Assembly (NCBI GenBank): GCA_964496875.1
Contig: CAZCBH010000015.1
Location: forward strand, 1-64,000
Direction: 5' to 3'
Length of the DNA: 64,000 nt
DNA from: RI-106 sp964496875
GTDB lineage: Bacteria; Cyanobacteriota; Vampirovibrionia; Obscuribacterales; Obscuribacteraceae
Shown here: piece by piece, positions 1 through 7,962 of the stretch
Position numbering within the stretch: the first letter of the stretch is position 1
Layout of the letters: every line of letters starts with the position of its first letter
Notes under the pieces: model-generated
What the model was told of the DNA's origin: nothing
Database searches by the model: none
What the model saw: the letters and a program-made list of their open reading frames with translations, nothing else
Made by a program: the position numbers and the translations under genes

Positions 1-27
1 GAATCGACAGAAACTCCTAGAGAGCCA

Positions 28-891
28 TTGATCAAGTCGGCGCCATTGCGCTTGACGGCATATCTATTTCTCCTCTTTGGCGCATTTGCTATCGGGATTC
101 TTATAAGCGCTTGTATCGGTCTGGCTATCGGTAGCTCGCATCCTCTGTTGGCTATCGGACTGGCGGCTTTCGTTTTATATGTATATCTGGCGGTTTCGAC
201 ACTGATTTTTGTTCTGCTTGTAGAGAGAGTTAACCTGGCTGAAATAGGGCTGCCAAAGGCGGTTAGCTATAAGCAGTTAGGCACCGGTATCTTTCTGGCA
301 ATTCTTTTCCTTTTCATTGAATTTGGCATCTGCACAAGTGCCGGCTGGCTGAAACTGGTACCGAATCAGGTGCCAGAGCCTTATTTTGTTTGGCTGATTG
401 TCGCATGCGCAATCATAGGATTCACAGAAGAACTCATATACCGTGGCTACTTGCTCTATGTTTTCGAGAAGTGGAAGGGACGTACCGTGGCAATTATCCT
501 GACTTCGATATTGTTCTGGATTCCACACATTTCGAACGGATCTGAGATGCCTGCGCTGGCTGCTGTCGGCTATCTGATGTTCGGTGTAGCGCAGTGTTTC
601 AATCGATACGCTTTTGGTAATCTCTATTTCGCGATCGGGTTCCACGCATTTTATGACTTGCTTGCGTTGGGGACCGGGCAGGGTGGAAAGGAGGTTCCGG
701 GGTATTTCAACTATCTTACTAATGCTCCTGGGTGGTTGCTCGGACCAGCCGGAGATACAGGTCTGATGGATTTACTCATCCCCTTCGGATTCTTGCTTCT
801 CTATTCGATTTGGAGCTATAAGAAAAGTTTGAAAGCTGATATTGCGGGCGTGTCGAATAGCGCGGAATCGAGGTCTATTCATGGTGAGTGA
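28..891 (+). CDS. CPBP-family intramembrane protease (5' end uncertain)
   Basis: Predicted multi-pass membrane protein of the CPBP (Abi/Rce1-like) intramembrane glutamic protease family. The family motifs are visible: EELIYR at about residues 134-139 (catalytic Glu pair and Arg), His167 in WIPHIS and His206 in FHAFYD, all within or next to hydrophobic helices. Members cleave prenylated or peptide substrates, or process bacteriocins and signalling proteins; the substrate here is unknown. The TTG start at 28 is only a guess, because the frame stays open to position 1, so the true start may lie outside the window. The 3' end overlaps the convergent gene at 879 by 13 bases. Confidence 0.8.
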   Translation: MIKSAPLRLTAYLFLLFGAFAIGILISACIGLAIGSSHPLLAIGLAAFVLYVYLAVSTLIFVLLVERVNLAEIGLPKAVSYKQLGTGIFLAILFLFIEFGICTSAGWLKLVPNQVPEPYFVWLIVACAIIGFTEELIYRGYLLYVFEKWKGRTVAIILTSILFWIPHISNGSEMPALAAVGYLMFGVAQCFNRYAFGNLYFAIGFHAFYDLLALGTGQGGKEVPGYFNYLTNAPGWLLGPAGDTGLMDLLIPFGFLLLYSIWSYKKSLKADIAGVSNSAESRSIHGE

Positions 892-2399
892 TTCGACCAG
901 TCGCCAATTACTTCAATAGAGTTTGCACTATTGATTGTATCTTGTGCTTCAAGCCCTGCATCTTTCAAAGCTTCAAGTAGTTGCTTCTTTGTATTAGCCT
1001 TGGAGTTCTCTTTGATGTGTTTGTAGCCGCAGTGAGAGCATTTGGATCTCTCCAGTCGTCCCTGGCAGCCCAGGCGGATGGTTTGTTTATGAATGAGTTT
1101 GCCGTCTTCAAGAATCTCTATAGGCGCAGGCTCTTCGTCTGAATAATAGACAAGCCCGGACACCGGTCGTGATTTTGCAAAGTCGTTTTGCAAAGAATCT
1201 GATGGATTATTGGCTATGGCTGTTTTCGATTCTCTTATGACGACGATATTTTTTCTTTTCAGCCTTTGAAAAGCTTGCTCCAGCTTCAGCCAGTCCCCGC
1301 CGCGAGTTTCGTTTTCCTGCTCCAGTCGTTTTTGTTTTCCTAGCTCTTCAGCAACAGCCAGTTTTGCCCTTCTGCAGAAAAGAGGTTGATGCGCATCTGT
1401 GCGTCTTGAGTAGTATCCGGTAAGAAATTCACAGTACGCATTCAGAGCATAGTATTGCATGGCTGAGGTTTCATCCCTGGTGGCATCGGCTGCCGCCACC
1501 AGCTCTTTGTATTTTTCTTCTGCTTGGGCTAGATCCCCTTTTCTCCTTTGTTTTATGGCTGCCCGGTGTAGAATATTGAGATTGTTGAGTGCTGCATCTG
1601 AAATTGATGAATTCATGATCTTAAGTGCAGAACTTAGTTGGATGTCGCTCTTAAGGCAATCTAACTCTGACGATATAGACCCAGGGTACTTCGCATTATG
1701 CTCGTTGCTAGGTCGATAACAGATGGCTCGAAGAAATTGTTGGTAGCAAGTCAAAATGTCTGAAGTGAGTTGATAGTTGTCTGTGGCCTCGACTTTTGAA
1801 ATCATCTTCAGGTAGTCTGTTTTTGCCTTGTCTGTGTCACCGCAAGCAAAGTCTTCTGCTGCTCGGCCTAATAGCGTGCGCAATTCTCGAATGAGGTCTA
1901 CATTGTCAGAGGTCCTGTATTTTATAAGTTTTTGTTCGAGTTCATGGTTGGCTGACTCAACATAGGGCAAAAGGGGTGAGAAGTCGTTGCCGCTCATTGC
2001 CCATCCTTCCCCTACGTGGTTAGAAAAAGCAACCGCTGACTTGAATAGCTGCATATCTAGCAGAGGCGACTGGCAAGCGAACCAGGGAAGTGTTCTCAGG
2101 TCTTTGTGCCAACCATAGCCGGTTTTTTCAAAAGACTCTATGGACTTTTGAAGAACAACTTCCATTGGTTCAGGATTCCAGTTTGGTTGCTGATTTGCGA
2201 CACGGCTTATGTTCTCTTGCAGATCCTTTTCTAGCAGGCGCATCTTCGCCAGCTTTTCTGATCTCGAGTCGGTATACCAGTTTTTGTTTCTAGAAGCAGC
2301 GAAATACTCAAGAAATGATTTTTTCGTTCGACTTTCAGCAGGAAAGGCAAGCGGAAGGACTAAGCATATGGCTGCAGCTATTTGTCTTCGGAGGCGCAT
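879..2399 (-). CDS. Secreted protein of unknown function with a C-terminal zinc-ribbon-like segment
   Basis: I do not recognise this family. I start it at the ATG at 2399 (MRLRRQIAAA), which gives a clean Sec signal peptide ending near AFPAES. The longer frame from 2564 would run across the divergent neighbour's start. The middle is helical and Lys/Glu-rich, with TPR-like spacing (AQAEEKYKEL) at about two thirds of the length. Near the C terminus a C-x(7)-C-x2-C pattern (CQGRLERSKCSHC) followed by GYKH resembles a small metal-binding ribbon. A TATAAT sits only 6 bases from the ATG on this strand, so the exact start is uncertain. It is divergent from the gene at 2485. Confidence 0.6.
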   Translation of the reverse strand: MRLRRQIAAAICLVLPLAFPAESRTKKSFLEYFAASRNKNWYTDSRSEKLAKMRLLEKDLQENISRVANQQPNWNPEPMEVVLQKSIESFEKTGYGWHKDLRTLPWFACQSPLLDMQLFKSAVAFSNHVGEGWAMSGNDFSPLLPYVESANHELEQKLIKYRTSDNVDLIRELRTLLGRAAEDFACGDTDKAKTDYLKMISKVEATDNYQLTSDILTCYQQFLRAICYRPSNEHNAKYPGSISSELDCLKSDIQLSSALKIMNSSISDAALNNLNILHRAAIKQRRKGDLAQAEEKYKELVAAADATRDETSAMQYYALNAYCEFLTGYYSRRTDAHQPLFCRRAKLAVAEELGKQKRLEQENETRGGDWLKLEQAFQRLKRKNIVVIRESKTAIANNPSDSLQNDFAKSRPVSGLVYYSDEEPAPIEILEDGKLIHKQTIRLGCQGRLERSKCSHCGYKHIKENSKANTKKQLLEALKDAGLEAQDTINSANSIEVIGDWSNHSP

Positions 2400-2484
2400 T
2401 GCCGAATTATAGCGCCAGGGTATGCGAGGGGGGAAATATTTGTGGATTAATATTAGTGCGTTGGAGAGCCGATAGAATTGGTTC

Positions 2485-3402
2485 ATGAGAGTTATAGCGG
2501 TAATCTTTTCTTTCTTAGTTGTGCTGCTAGCCGCTGGCGGCGTATGTGCACAGCCTACATACATTGAATTTCAACGTCGTAGTAACGACGTGCAGTCCAA
2601 TGGGAGATTGAAAGACAAGCCCTGGATTATTTTGCCTCCCTACGGTGAGGATCGTTGGGTGCCTGGCGGGTCGGTCGGCGCTTCTATAAATGCTATTGGT
2701 GAAGCGATAGTAAGGAGGGAGAGCTTGCGCAACGGCGCTCTTGAAGATCCGAATTTTGCAGAGTTGGAGAAATTTAAAAAGCTATTTATGCATGCGGACC
2801 GCAGGTATCAGTTTATTGTCGAGGTGCTTAAAAGTGGTGAGCTTAGCTTAGACGAAAGGCAGTGTCTTAATCGTATTCTCTGTTCGGTTCTGCCTGAGTC
2901 CCTGTTGTATTCTCAGATATTTGTGGTTTATCGGGATCGTCCTGTATGCCCTAGGGTGGTCCTTTTATTGGATAGTTTTGGTATCGCGACTTCAACGTAT
3001 CATAATGAAAAGCTGATTCGACTTTGTAGAAGACGCGAGGCAATGCCAGATTCGTTAGCATATTTCTTGCCGGCATACTGCCAATTTGGATTGCGCAATT
3101 TTGAGACCTATCTCTGGCAGGTCCGCAAATTCTATCCAGAGAAGAAAGCTGCTGAATTGGCATCTAACGAAGAGTTTAAAGAGCTGTATACGAAGACTTT
3201 CCGAATCGGCTTGACCCTTTCTATGTTGGATGGCGAACTACAGGATTGTTCGGAAGAAGAGAAATCGGCAATTCAAGAGAGAATAGCGAAGCTGGTGCCG
3301 GATTATGAAAGCCTTTTGGATAAGCTTTGTTTTTCAATGGATTCCCTATTCGGTAAAACAGAACTCAAATCAGATTTTGCTTGGAAGGATGCTCTGCGTT
3401 AG
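2485..3402 (+). CDS. Secreted protein of unknown function
   Basis: A 305-residue protein with an obvious Sec signal peptide (MRVIAVIFSFLVVLLAAGG, cleavage near VCAQ). The mature part is a mixed-charge, mostly helical domain with no motif that I can name. It contains five scattered cysteines and no further membrane segment. It is divergently arranged with the secreted protein at 879-2399 with about 85 bases between the starts, so the two may share a regulatory region and act in the periplasm or at the surface. No homologue is recognised; function is left open. Confidence 0.6.
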   Translation: MRVIAVIFSFLVVLLAAGGVCAQPTYIEFQRRSNDVQSNGRLKDKPWIILPPYGEDRWVPGGSVGASINAIGEAIVRRESLRNGALEDPNFAELEKFKKLFMHADRRYQFIVEVLKSGELSLDERQCLNRILCSVLPESLLYSQIFVVYRDRPVCPRVVLLLDSFGIATSTYHNEKLIRLCRRREAMPDSLAYFLPAYCQFGLRNFETYLWQVRKFYPEKKAAELASNEEFKELYTKTFRIGLTLSMLDGELQDCSEEEKSAIQERIAKLVPDYESLLDKLCFSMDSLFGKTELKSDFAWKDALR

Positions 3403-3497
3403 GATTGCAGAAAGAGTTGATTCACTTTCGGCCACACCGGGCAGATCAATTTTTAGGCAGCTCAAAGAACTTGCAGATTATAGAGCGGGTAAAAGCT

Positions 3498-3582
3498 ATG
3501 AGAACGAAACTCGACTGTATCATGATCGTGGACAACAGTATGTCCGACAACTTTCTCCATGAGCGTATGATGCAGCGCATGG
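3498..3582 (+). CDS. 5' fragment of a possible von Willebrand factor A domain protein, cut by scaffold gap
   Basis: Only about 28 codons are visible before the run of N. They begin MRTKLDCIMIVDNSMSDN, that is, a hydrophobic beta strand leading into D-N-S-M-S. This matches the D-x-S-x-S metal-ion-dependent adhesion site (MIDAS) that opens vWA domains. The upstream bases contain GAGCGGG about 8 bases before the ATG, a weak ribosome-binding site. The rest of the gene is lost in the gap. The frame also extends upstream to 3381, but that part overlaps the end of the preceding gene. The call rests on one motif and is tentative. Confidence 0.35.
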
Positions 3583-3682
3583 NNNNNNNNNNNNNNNNNN
3601 NNNNNNNNNNNNNNNNNNNNNNNNNNNNNNNNNNNNNNNNNNNNNNNNNNNNNNNNNNNNNNNNNNNNNNNNNNNNNNNNNN
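3583..3682. other. Assembly gap (100 N)
   Basis: Exactly 100 consecutive N. A round 100 is the conventional placeholder for a scaffold gap of unknown size, so the true distance between the flanks cannot be read. A gene start on the plus strand enters it from the left and a gene end on the minus strand enters it from the right. Any translation running across it is meaningless. Confidence 0.99.
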
Positions 3683-4617
3683 GGCTCCAGAGCTTCCATC
3701 CGTGTGGTTACCTTTCTAAGCTCATTGATTTTCCATTCTGCTAGATACATGCGAGCCTGCCCCGCCAGCACTTTGAGCGAATTAGAATTGAGGCTGTGAG
3801 CTTTGTCGAGAAGGTCCTTGCAGCGCAGCTCGTCGCCTCGTTGCAGCTCTATAGAAGCAAGATAGACATAGGGCCACTCGAACTTAGGCACCTCACCGGT
3901 GAGCTCTAGATAAATATCTCTCGCCAGGCTGAGATTGAGGGTCAGGTTGTGTCTGGCACCGGCGATCATCTTCTCGTGAACTTTGTCGTCGACCCGCACT
4001 TTCGGCACCCGGGTAACAAACATATTGCGAGCACGCTGGCGCAGTTCATCGGTGTCGGCTGCGGCGAGGGCAAGGTCAAGGGCGTCTCTTGTCGGTTCAG
4101 GTAAGCCGATTTTTTCGTATTGATCCGCCATCTTCATATATTCCTCGGCGGTTTTGCCATCCGGAATGCCATCCACTGGCAGACCAAATGCCGGCAGGAC
4201 ATAAGAAGCGATAGATTTATCGATGGTGCTCTGGACAGAGCTGCTCAGAAGCGAAAATGCAGAAGCCAGTCCGTTGCGGGCTTTTTTCAGGGTCTCGTTC
4301 TTGTCCATCAGTTGCCCTGCCTGGGAGGCTGTAACGCCGACTATGGCGCCGGCGTGCTCTGTGATGCCCTGCTGGATGTCCCGGACGATTATCACGCCCT
4401 CCAACCCCGTCATTAGGACGGTCATCTTGGTTTTGGCGTCTTCCGACAAATTGCTGGACGGCGGTTGTGTTTTCATTACCATCCTGGAGCTTCTGGCAAT
4501 CTGGCGCTGCCAGCCCAATATCTGATAGCGCAGGAAGAGCTTCAAATATTCCTGATAGGTAAGATTGTCCGGTATCTCTTTTGGAGGGAGCACGGGATTT
4601 CCTCGATTAGAAGCCAT
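3683..4617 (-). CDS. TPR-repeat protein, 3' end lost in gap
   Basis: About 311 residues are readable before the gap. The N-terminal 150 residues are not recognised; they include a hydrophobic, glycine/alanine-containing stretch (GLEGVIIV, AGAIVGVTASQAG). From about residue 160 the sequence becomes TPR-like (EEYMKMADQYEKIGLPEPTR, YVYLASIELQRGD, LAGQARMYLAEW), suggesting a protein-interaction scaffold. There is no signal peptide, so it is probably cytoplasmic. The start at 4617 is the first ATG and has only a weak GGTAG upstream. The C-terminal extent and any further domains are unknown because of the N run. Confidence 0.6.
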
Positions 4618-4739
4618 ATCAATCTACCCGTTTTGTATGATCGTTACTACCCTACAAGAAGTTCAAAGTAGCTTCCCTGGTAGAGAGCAGTAAAAACCGC
4701 GATCCGAGAAGGTAGGATCTAATCTGCGAAACAGCTCTA

Positions 4740-5297
4740 TCAAAGCAGATTCATTTGGACGTCCATCCGAAATCCGGTGCAGAAGAGGATGCACAGCAGA
4801 TAGATACCTTCTGAAGTGAGAAGGGAGAGTCCGAAGAAGCGCTCTCCCTTCCAGCTTTTTGAAAATGCTACGAAAAGAGTAGATAGAACCAGGCTTGCCA
4901 ATGTCAGCCTGATCAGATCTTGGTTCACTTCGAGCATCCAGGCAATAGAGCTGTCTGAGTTCGCGTCGTGTTGGAGCCAGTAGCCACTCCAGAGGCAGAG
5001 CGGAAAAACCGCAACTAGAGGAATGAGAAGGCTCAGGTGGCGATTATTTATTTTCTGCGGTCGCCAGATATATGCAAGAATCAGAGCCGAAAGCGCCACT
5101 ATGCCAACGGGGGGAACCATGAGCAGATACACACCGGTCGTAACATAGTGAATCATGGCAGTGCATGCCATCGCTCCCAGATCGGTCTGTTCGTACCAGC
5201 TTGGAGGGAATTTGCTGTAGATCCATCCGAAGAGGCACAGGGTTACTATAAGTACTGCGCTTGTCGTTATCAGAGAGTTTTGTCTGATTGAACTCAT
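4740..5297 (-). CDS. Integral membrane protein of unknown function
   Basis: A 185-residue protein with about five predicted transmembrane helices: residues 11-27, 52-76, 87-107, a pair near 130-147, and 155-176. Loops are short. No catalytic motif is visible. It is divergent from the secreted protein at 5347 (49 bases between starts), so they may share a promoter region. Nothing in the sequence indicates a transport or enzymatic role. Confidence 0.6.
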   Translation of the reverse strand: MSSIRQNSLITTSAVLIVTLCLFGWIYSKFPPSWYEQTDLGAMACTAMIHYVTTGVYLLMVPPVGIVALSALILAYIWRPQKINNRHLSLLIPLVAVFPLCLWSGYWLQHDANSDSSIAWMLEVNQDLIRLTLASLVLSTLFVAFSKSWKGERFFGLSLLTSEGIYLLCILFCTGFRMDVQMNLL

Positions 5298-5346
5298 TTA
5301 GAGTGACTAGGAACTGTGCAGAAGGGGCATAGAGAGTAGGACCAAA

Positions 5347-5901
5347 ATGAGACCGGAGGCTCCGAAATTTCGTATGCACGATCGATTTTTGATGTTGGCC
5401 CTGGCTGTATTATTCATACCCCCTTCTGCCTATGCTCAAGACAAGGCAGAGAGTTCGGATATGGAAAAAATATATACCATTCGGGAAGTGGCAAAAATCC
5501 TCAAAGATTCGCCCGATACTTTGAAAGGCAAGAAGATTAAATTGCAGGCTTTCACCGTCGACCATGTCAAAGGTATAGGCTGGGACAGCGAGGCGATTCT
5601 TATCGACCATCGCGACCTGCAGGCTTATAAGAAAGCATACAGGGGTCTTATGGTGGCAAAGGACAGACAGGTGGCTCGCAAACAGCTTGCTGCCATTCCC
5701 TCCATCTCTACCGGGCCGACCATGGGTTTTGGCACGGAGTTTTCGCTAAGCGCTTCGCCATCGCTGCATGGTATCTATGAAGCTCATTTCTTTGACCCTA
5801 GCTGGACTGAACACTGGAAACAGGATGGTTATAAGAGAGTCTTTCTGGAGCGTAAAATTAAAGACTTAACCACCCAGGCGGATAAGGACGCCATTCGTTA
5901 A
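5347..5901 (+). CDS. Secreted protein of unknown function
   Basis: A 184-residue protein with an N-terminal signal peptide (FLMLALAVLFIPPSAYAQ). The start at 5347 is preceded by TAGGA at good spacing; the second ATG at 5374 would also retain the signal sequence. The segment YTIREVAKILKDSPDTLKGK followed by alternating beta residues (KIKLQAFTVD) looks like a small OB-like or tRNA_anti-like fold seen in secreted proteins, but I cannot confirm it. Likely periplasmic. It lies immediately upstream of the membrane metallophosphoesterase, in the same direction with 74 bases between. Confidence 0.6.
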   Translation: MRPEAPKFRMHDRFLMLALAVLFIPPSAYAQDKAESSDMEKIYTIREVAKILKDSPDTLKGKKIKLQAFTVDHVKGIGWDSEAILIDHRDLQAYKKAYRGLMVAKDRQVARKQLAAIPSISTGPTMGFGTEFSLSASPSLHGIYEAHFFDPSWTEHWKQDGYKRVFLERKIKDLTTQADKDAIR

Positions 5902-5975
5902 GGCTTCGAAAAGATACAATAATTTTTTGTACTTGGGCACCGCATTTTTGATGGATCTCATTAAACTGGCCTTTA

Positions 5976-7034
5976 ATGAACCACTTTGTATACACCGTAG
6001 CTCTGGCAGTAGCCCTTTGCCTAATCGGCGTTCTGCTGTATCGATTCAGATCCCTCTTGCTTGCCTGGGCGGCGATTTTCGGATTCGGTATTTTTGTCAT
6101 TGCGCTTCCACTCTTCTTTGTTAGATTTGGCCTGGTAAGTTTTGGCTACTGGAGCATCGGTATCTTTGGTGGTATCACAGCTTTGTTTGCCCTGATGGCT
6201 ATTTTGTTCCGGAAGAAGGCTAGAACTGCTGCTTCTCTATTCGCTCTTGTGGCTGTGCTACTGGGTGTGGTGTCAGCTGATGCTTTCTGGTTAGAGCCGC
6301 GATCGCTGGAAGTGCGCCATGAAAAGTTGGTGACGGCGAAAGTCACAAGACCTATCAGAGTTGTTGTCCTCTCCGACATACAGACCGATGTGGTGGGAGG
6401 ATACGAAAGAAGTGCGCTGCTCCGCGCCGCTGCGGAGAAACCGGATCTGGTTCTTTTGCCTGGAGATTATCTTCAAATAGTTGACCCGATCAAGCGCGCT
6501 GAGCAAAAGGTTAAATGGCGGCAGATTTTTGCAGATAAGCCTTTGAAGCCACGCCTCGGGGCTTATGCGGTCCAGGGTGATATGGAATGGTACGGTATCT
6601 GGGAGGATCTTTTCGACGGTTCCGGAGTACAGGTGTTTAGTGGAACCGGCTCTAAGGACCTGGGAGAGATTTATCTATCGGGCCTTTCGCTGGCGGATTC
6701 TAGTAAGTCTGCTCAAGGTCTTTCTCGACCGGTGGAAGGTAAGTTTCATATTGTCTTCGGGCATAAGCCGGAATATTTTTTGAAAGACCCTCCCGGTGAT
6801 CTCCTTGTTGCCGGGCATACCCATGGTGGCCAGGTTCAGATACCGGGTTTCGGACCGTTGATTACCTATTCGAAAGTGCCCAGGGATTGGGCAGGCGGTT
6901 GTTTCTTGAAACGCGCCAACGGTCAGTATTTATTGATCTCGAAAGGCATCGGCATGGAGCGGGCCGAAGCTCCGCGATTGCGTTTCTTTTGCAAGCCAGA
7001 GATTGTGGTGGTGGATTTGATACCGCGATCTTAA
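5976..7034 (+). CDS. Membrane-anchored metallophosphoesterase-like protein with altered metal-site motifs
   Basis: A 352-residue protein with three to four N-terminal transmembrane helices (residues 1-100) and a C-terminal calcineurin-like phosphoesterase domain of the YkuE type. The order of blocks is right: SDIQ at 133-136, GDY at 163-165, GDME at 201-204, GHK at 261-263 and GHTHGG at 280-285. However SD-x-H is SDIQ, and the hallmark GNHD is GDME, which removes the catalytic Asn and His. YkuE relatives remove phosphate or phosphoryl groups from lipid-linked substrates. This one may have changed metal use, lost activity, or acquired a different reaction. Expressed with, or just after, the secreted protein at 5347. 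Confidence 0.8.
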   Translation: MNHFVYTVALAVALCLIGVLLYRFRSLLLAWAAIFGFGIFVIALPLFFVRFGLVSFGYWSIGIFGGITALFALMAILFRKKARTAASLFALVAVLLGVVSADAFWLEPRSLEVRHEKLVTAKVTRPIRVVVLSDIQTDVVGGYERSALLRAAAEKPDLVLLPGDYLQIVDPIKRAEQKVKWRQIFADKPLKPRLGAYAVQGDMEWYGIWEDLFDGSGVQVFSGTGSKDLGEIYLSGLSLADSSKSAQGLSRPVEGKFHIVFGHKPEYFLKDPPGDLLVAGHTHGGQVQIPGFGPLITYSKVPRDWAGGCFLKRANGQYLLISKGIGMERAEAPRLRFFCKPEIVVVDLIPRS

Positions 7035-7050
7035 TTCTAAATTGTTAAGA

Positions 7051-7527
7051 CTAGATTAGCAGCGAAGGATCGATTTTGAATCTTTCGGAGAGTTTGCGGA
7101 TTTGTCGCTTGCTCAATTCTCTTTTACCGCTCAGAAACTCTGATACCAGGCCCTGGGTTCCGAATTCTTCAATGAGGTCAACTTGTCTGAGGTGGTGTTG
7201 ATCCATCAGAAACTTTACGATGTCCCTCGGTTTTGCTTGGTTGGCTCGCTTAGGAAGAGCACTCTCATATTCCCTGATCAATAAAGACAGCACCGTATAG
7301 TAATCTTCCGTTCCTTTGTCAGTAATGTCGGAACTCAAAAGTTTTCCTACACTGATCGATTGTTCAATTGCTTTTTTGTGCTCTGATGCAGTTCTAATCG
7401 GTCTAAGTGGAAATAACCGGACAAGATCCGAATACCTGTCCGTAGTCTTTGAACTTTTCTGCAGAGCGATTCTGGAGTCTGATACTCGATCGTCTCTTTT
7501 AATTTCTTTTCTTGCTGTACTCGTCAT
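7051..7527 (-). CDS. higA: HigA-type antitoxin / HTH regulator
   Basis: A 158-residue protein. The C-terminal third is a helix-turn-helix of the HigA/XRE class (MDQHHLRQVDLIEEFG, followed by SEFLSGKRELSKRQIRKL), matching COG5499-type antitoxins. The N-terminal part includes the HigA-like segment with alternating helices that would neutralise the toxin. Its start overlaps the 3' end of the upstream toxin gene by 29 bases, the usual toxin-first order of higBA loci and a sign of translational coupling. HigA would bind HigB and repress the shared promoter through the palindrome described at 7804-7833. Confidence 0.8.
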   Translation of the reverse strand: MTSTARKEIKRDDRVSDSRIALQKSSKTTDRYSDLVRLFPLRPIRTASEHKKAIEQSISVGKLLSSDITDKGTEDYYTVLSLLIREYESALPKRANQAKPRDIVKFLMDQHHLRQVDLIEEFGTQGLVSEFLSGKRELSKRQIRKLSERFKIDPSLLI

Positions 7528-7801
7528 GGGTCTCTACCTTTAGAACTGTCAGTGTCTCAAATCGAAAGACAATCTGAGCTGTCAATCTGTAATTGTTTCC
7601 TCCGATATTGAAAATATAAACGTCTTCCTTTTCAACATAGTCGACTGAGTTGAATGTCTCTCTCAAATCCATTAAGCATTGGAACTTTCCTTCTTTTATG
7701 ATTCTGAACCAAGACTCAAGCGGTTTTCTGGAGCGAGGGTGCTTCTTCTTAAAAGAATCTACAACCGGTGTGTTCTGTATGAACAGCACTATCCTCTTCA
7801 T
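7499..7801 (-). CDS. higB: HigB-type mRNA interferase toxin
   Basis: A 100-residue protein of the HigB subgroup of the RelE superfamily, ribosome-dependent mRNA endonucleases. The diagnostic core is present: KKHPRSRKPLESWF near the N terminus, DLRETFNSVDYV, then VYIFNIGGNNYRLTAQIVF and the terminal ETHDEYSKK block. It precedes and overlaps higA. The ATG at 7801 lies only three bases from a good -10 box, so the message would be leaderless or nearly so, or the true start is the GTG at codon 5. Length and motif order fit an intact toxin. Confidence 0.85.
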   Translation of the reverse strand: MKRIVLFIQNTPVVDSFKKKHPRSRKPLESWFRIIKEGKFQCLMDLRETFNSVDYVEKEDVYIFNIGGNNYRLTAQIVFRFETLTVLKVETHDEYSKKRN

Positions 7802-7803
7802 AA

Positions 7804-7833
7804 ATAATATCCCAAAATGAGATATTGCGTCAA
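7804..7833 (-). promoter_or_regulatory. higBA promoter with embedded operator palindrome
   Basis: On the minus strand there is TTGACG (-35, positions 7833-7828), an 18-base spacer and TATTAT (-10, positions 7809-7804). An inverted repeat with 6-base arms, AATATC and GATATT, separated by 9 bases, occupies 7806-7826, that is, the spacer and part of the -10. This is the expected site for HigA or HigAB autorepression. The transcription start predicted from the -10 falls at or just inside the first higB codon. Confidence 0.6.
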
Positions 7834-7962
7834 GAGGCTAATCCAGGCGGAGCGCGTTGGTCTGAAGACCCGACTAACGCACTTCCTACATTTAGACTCA
7901 ATTACTTTCAAATAAGTTCAATCTACTTGATGAACTCTGCAAGTTTCTCCATAGCAGATGAA

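Noticed and set aside
2406..2411. TATAAT next to the start of the minus-strand secreted protein gene
   Set aside because: No matching -35 at a usual distance; could be chance in an AT-rich gap.
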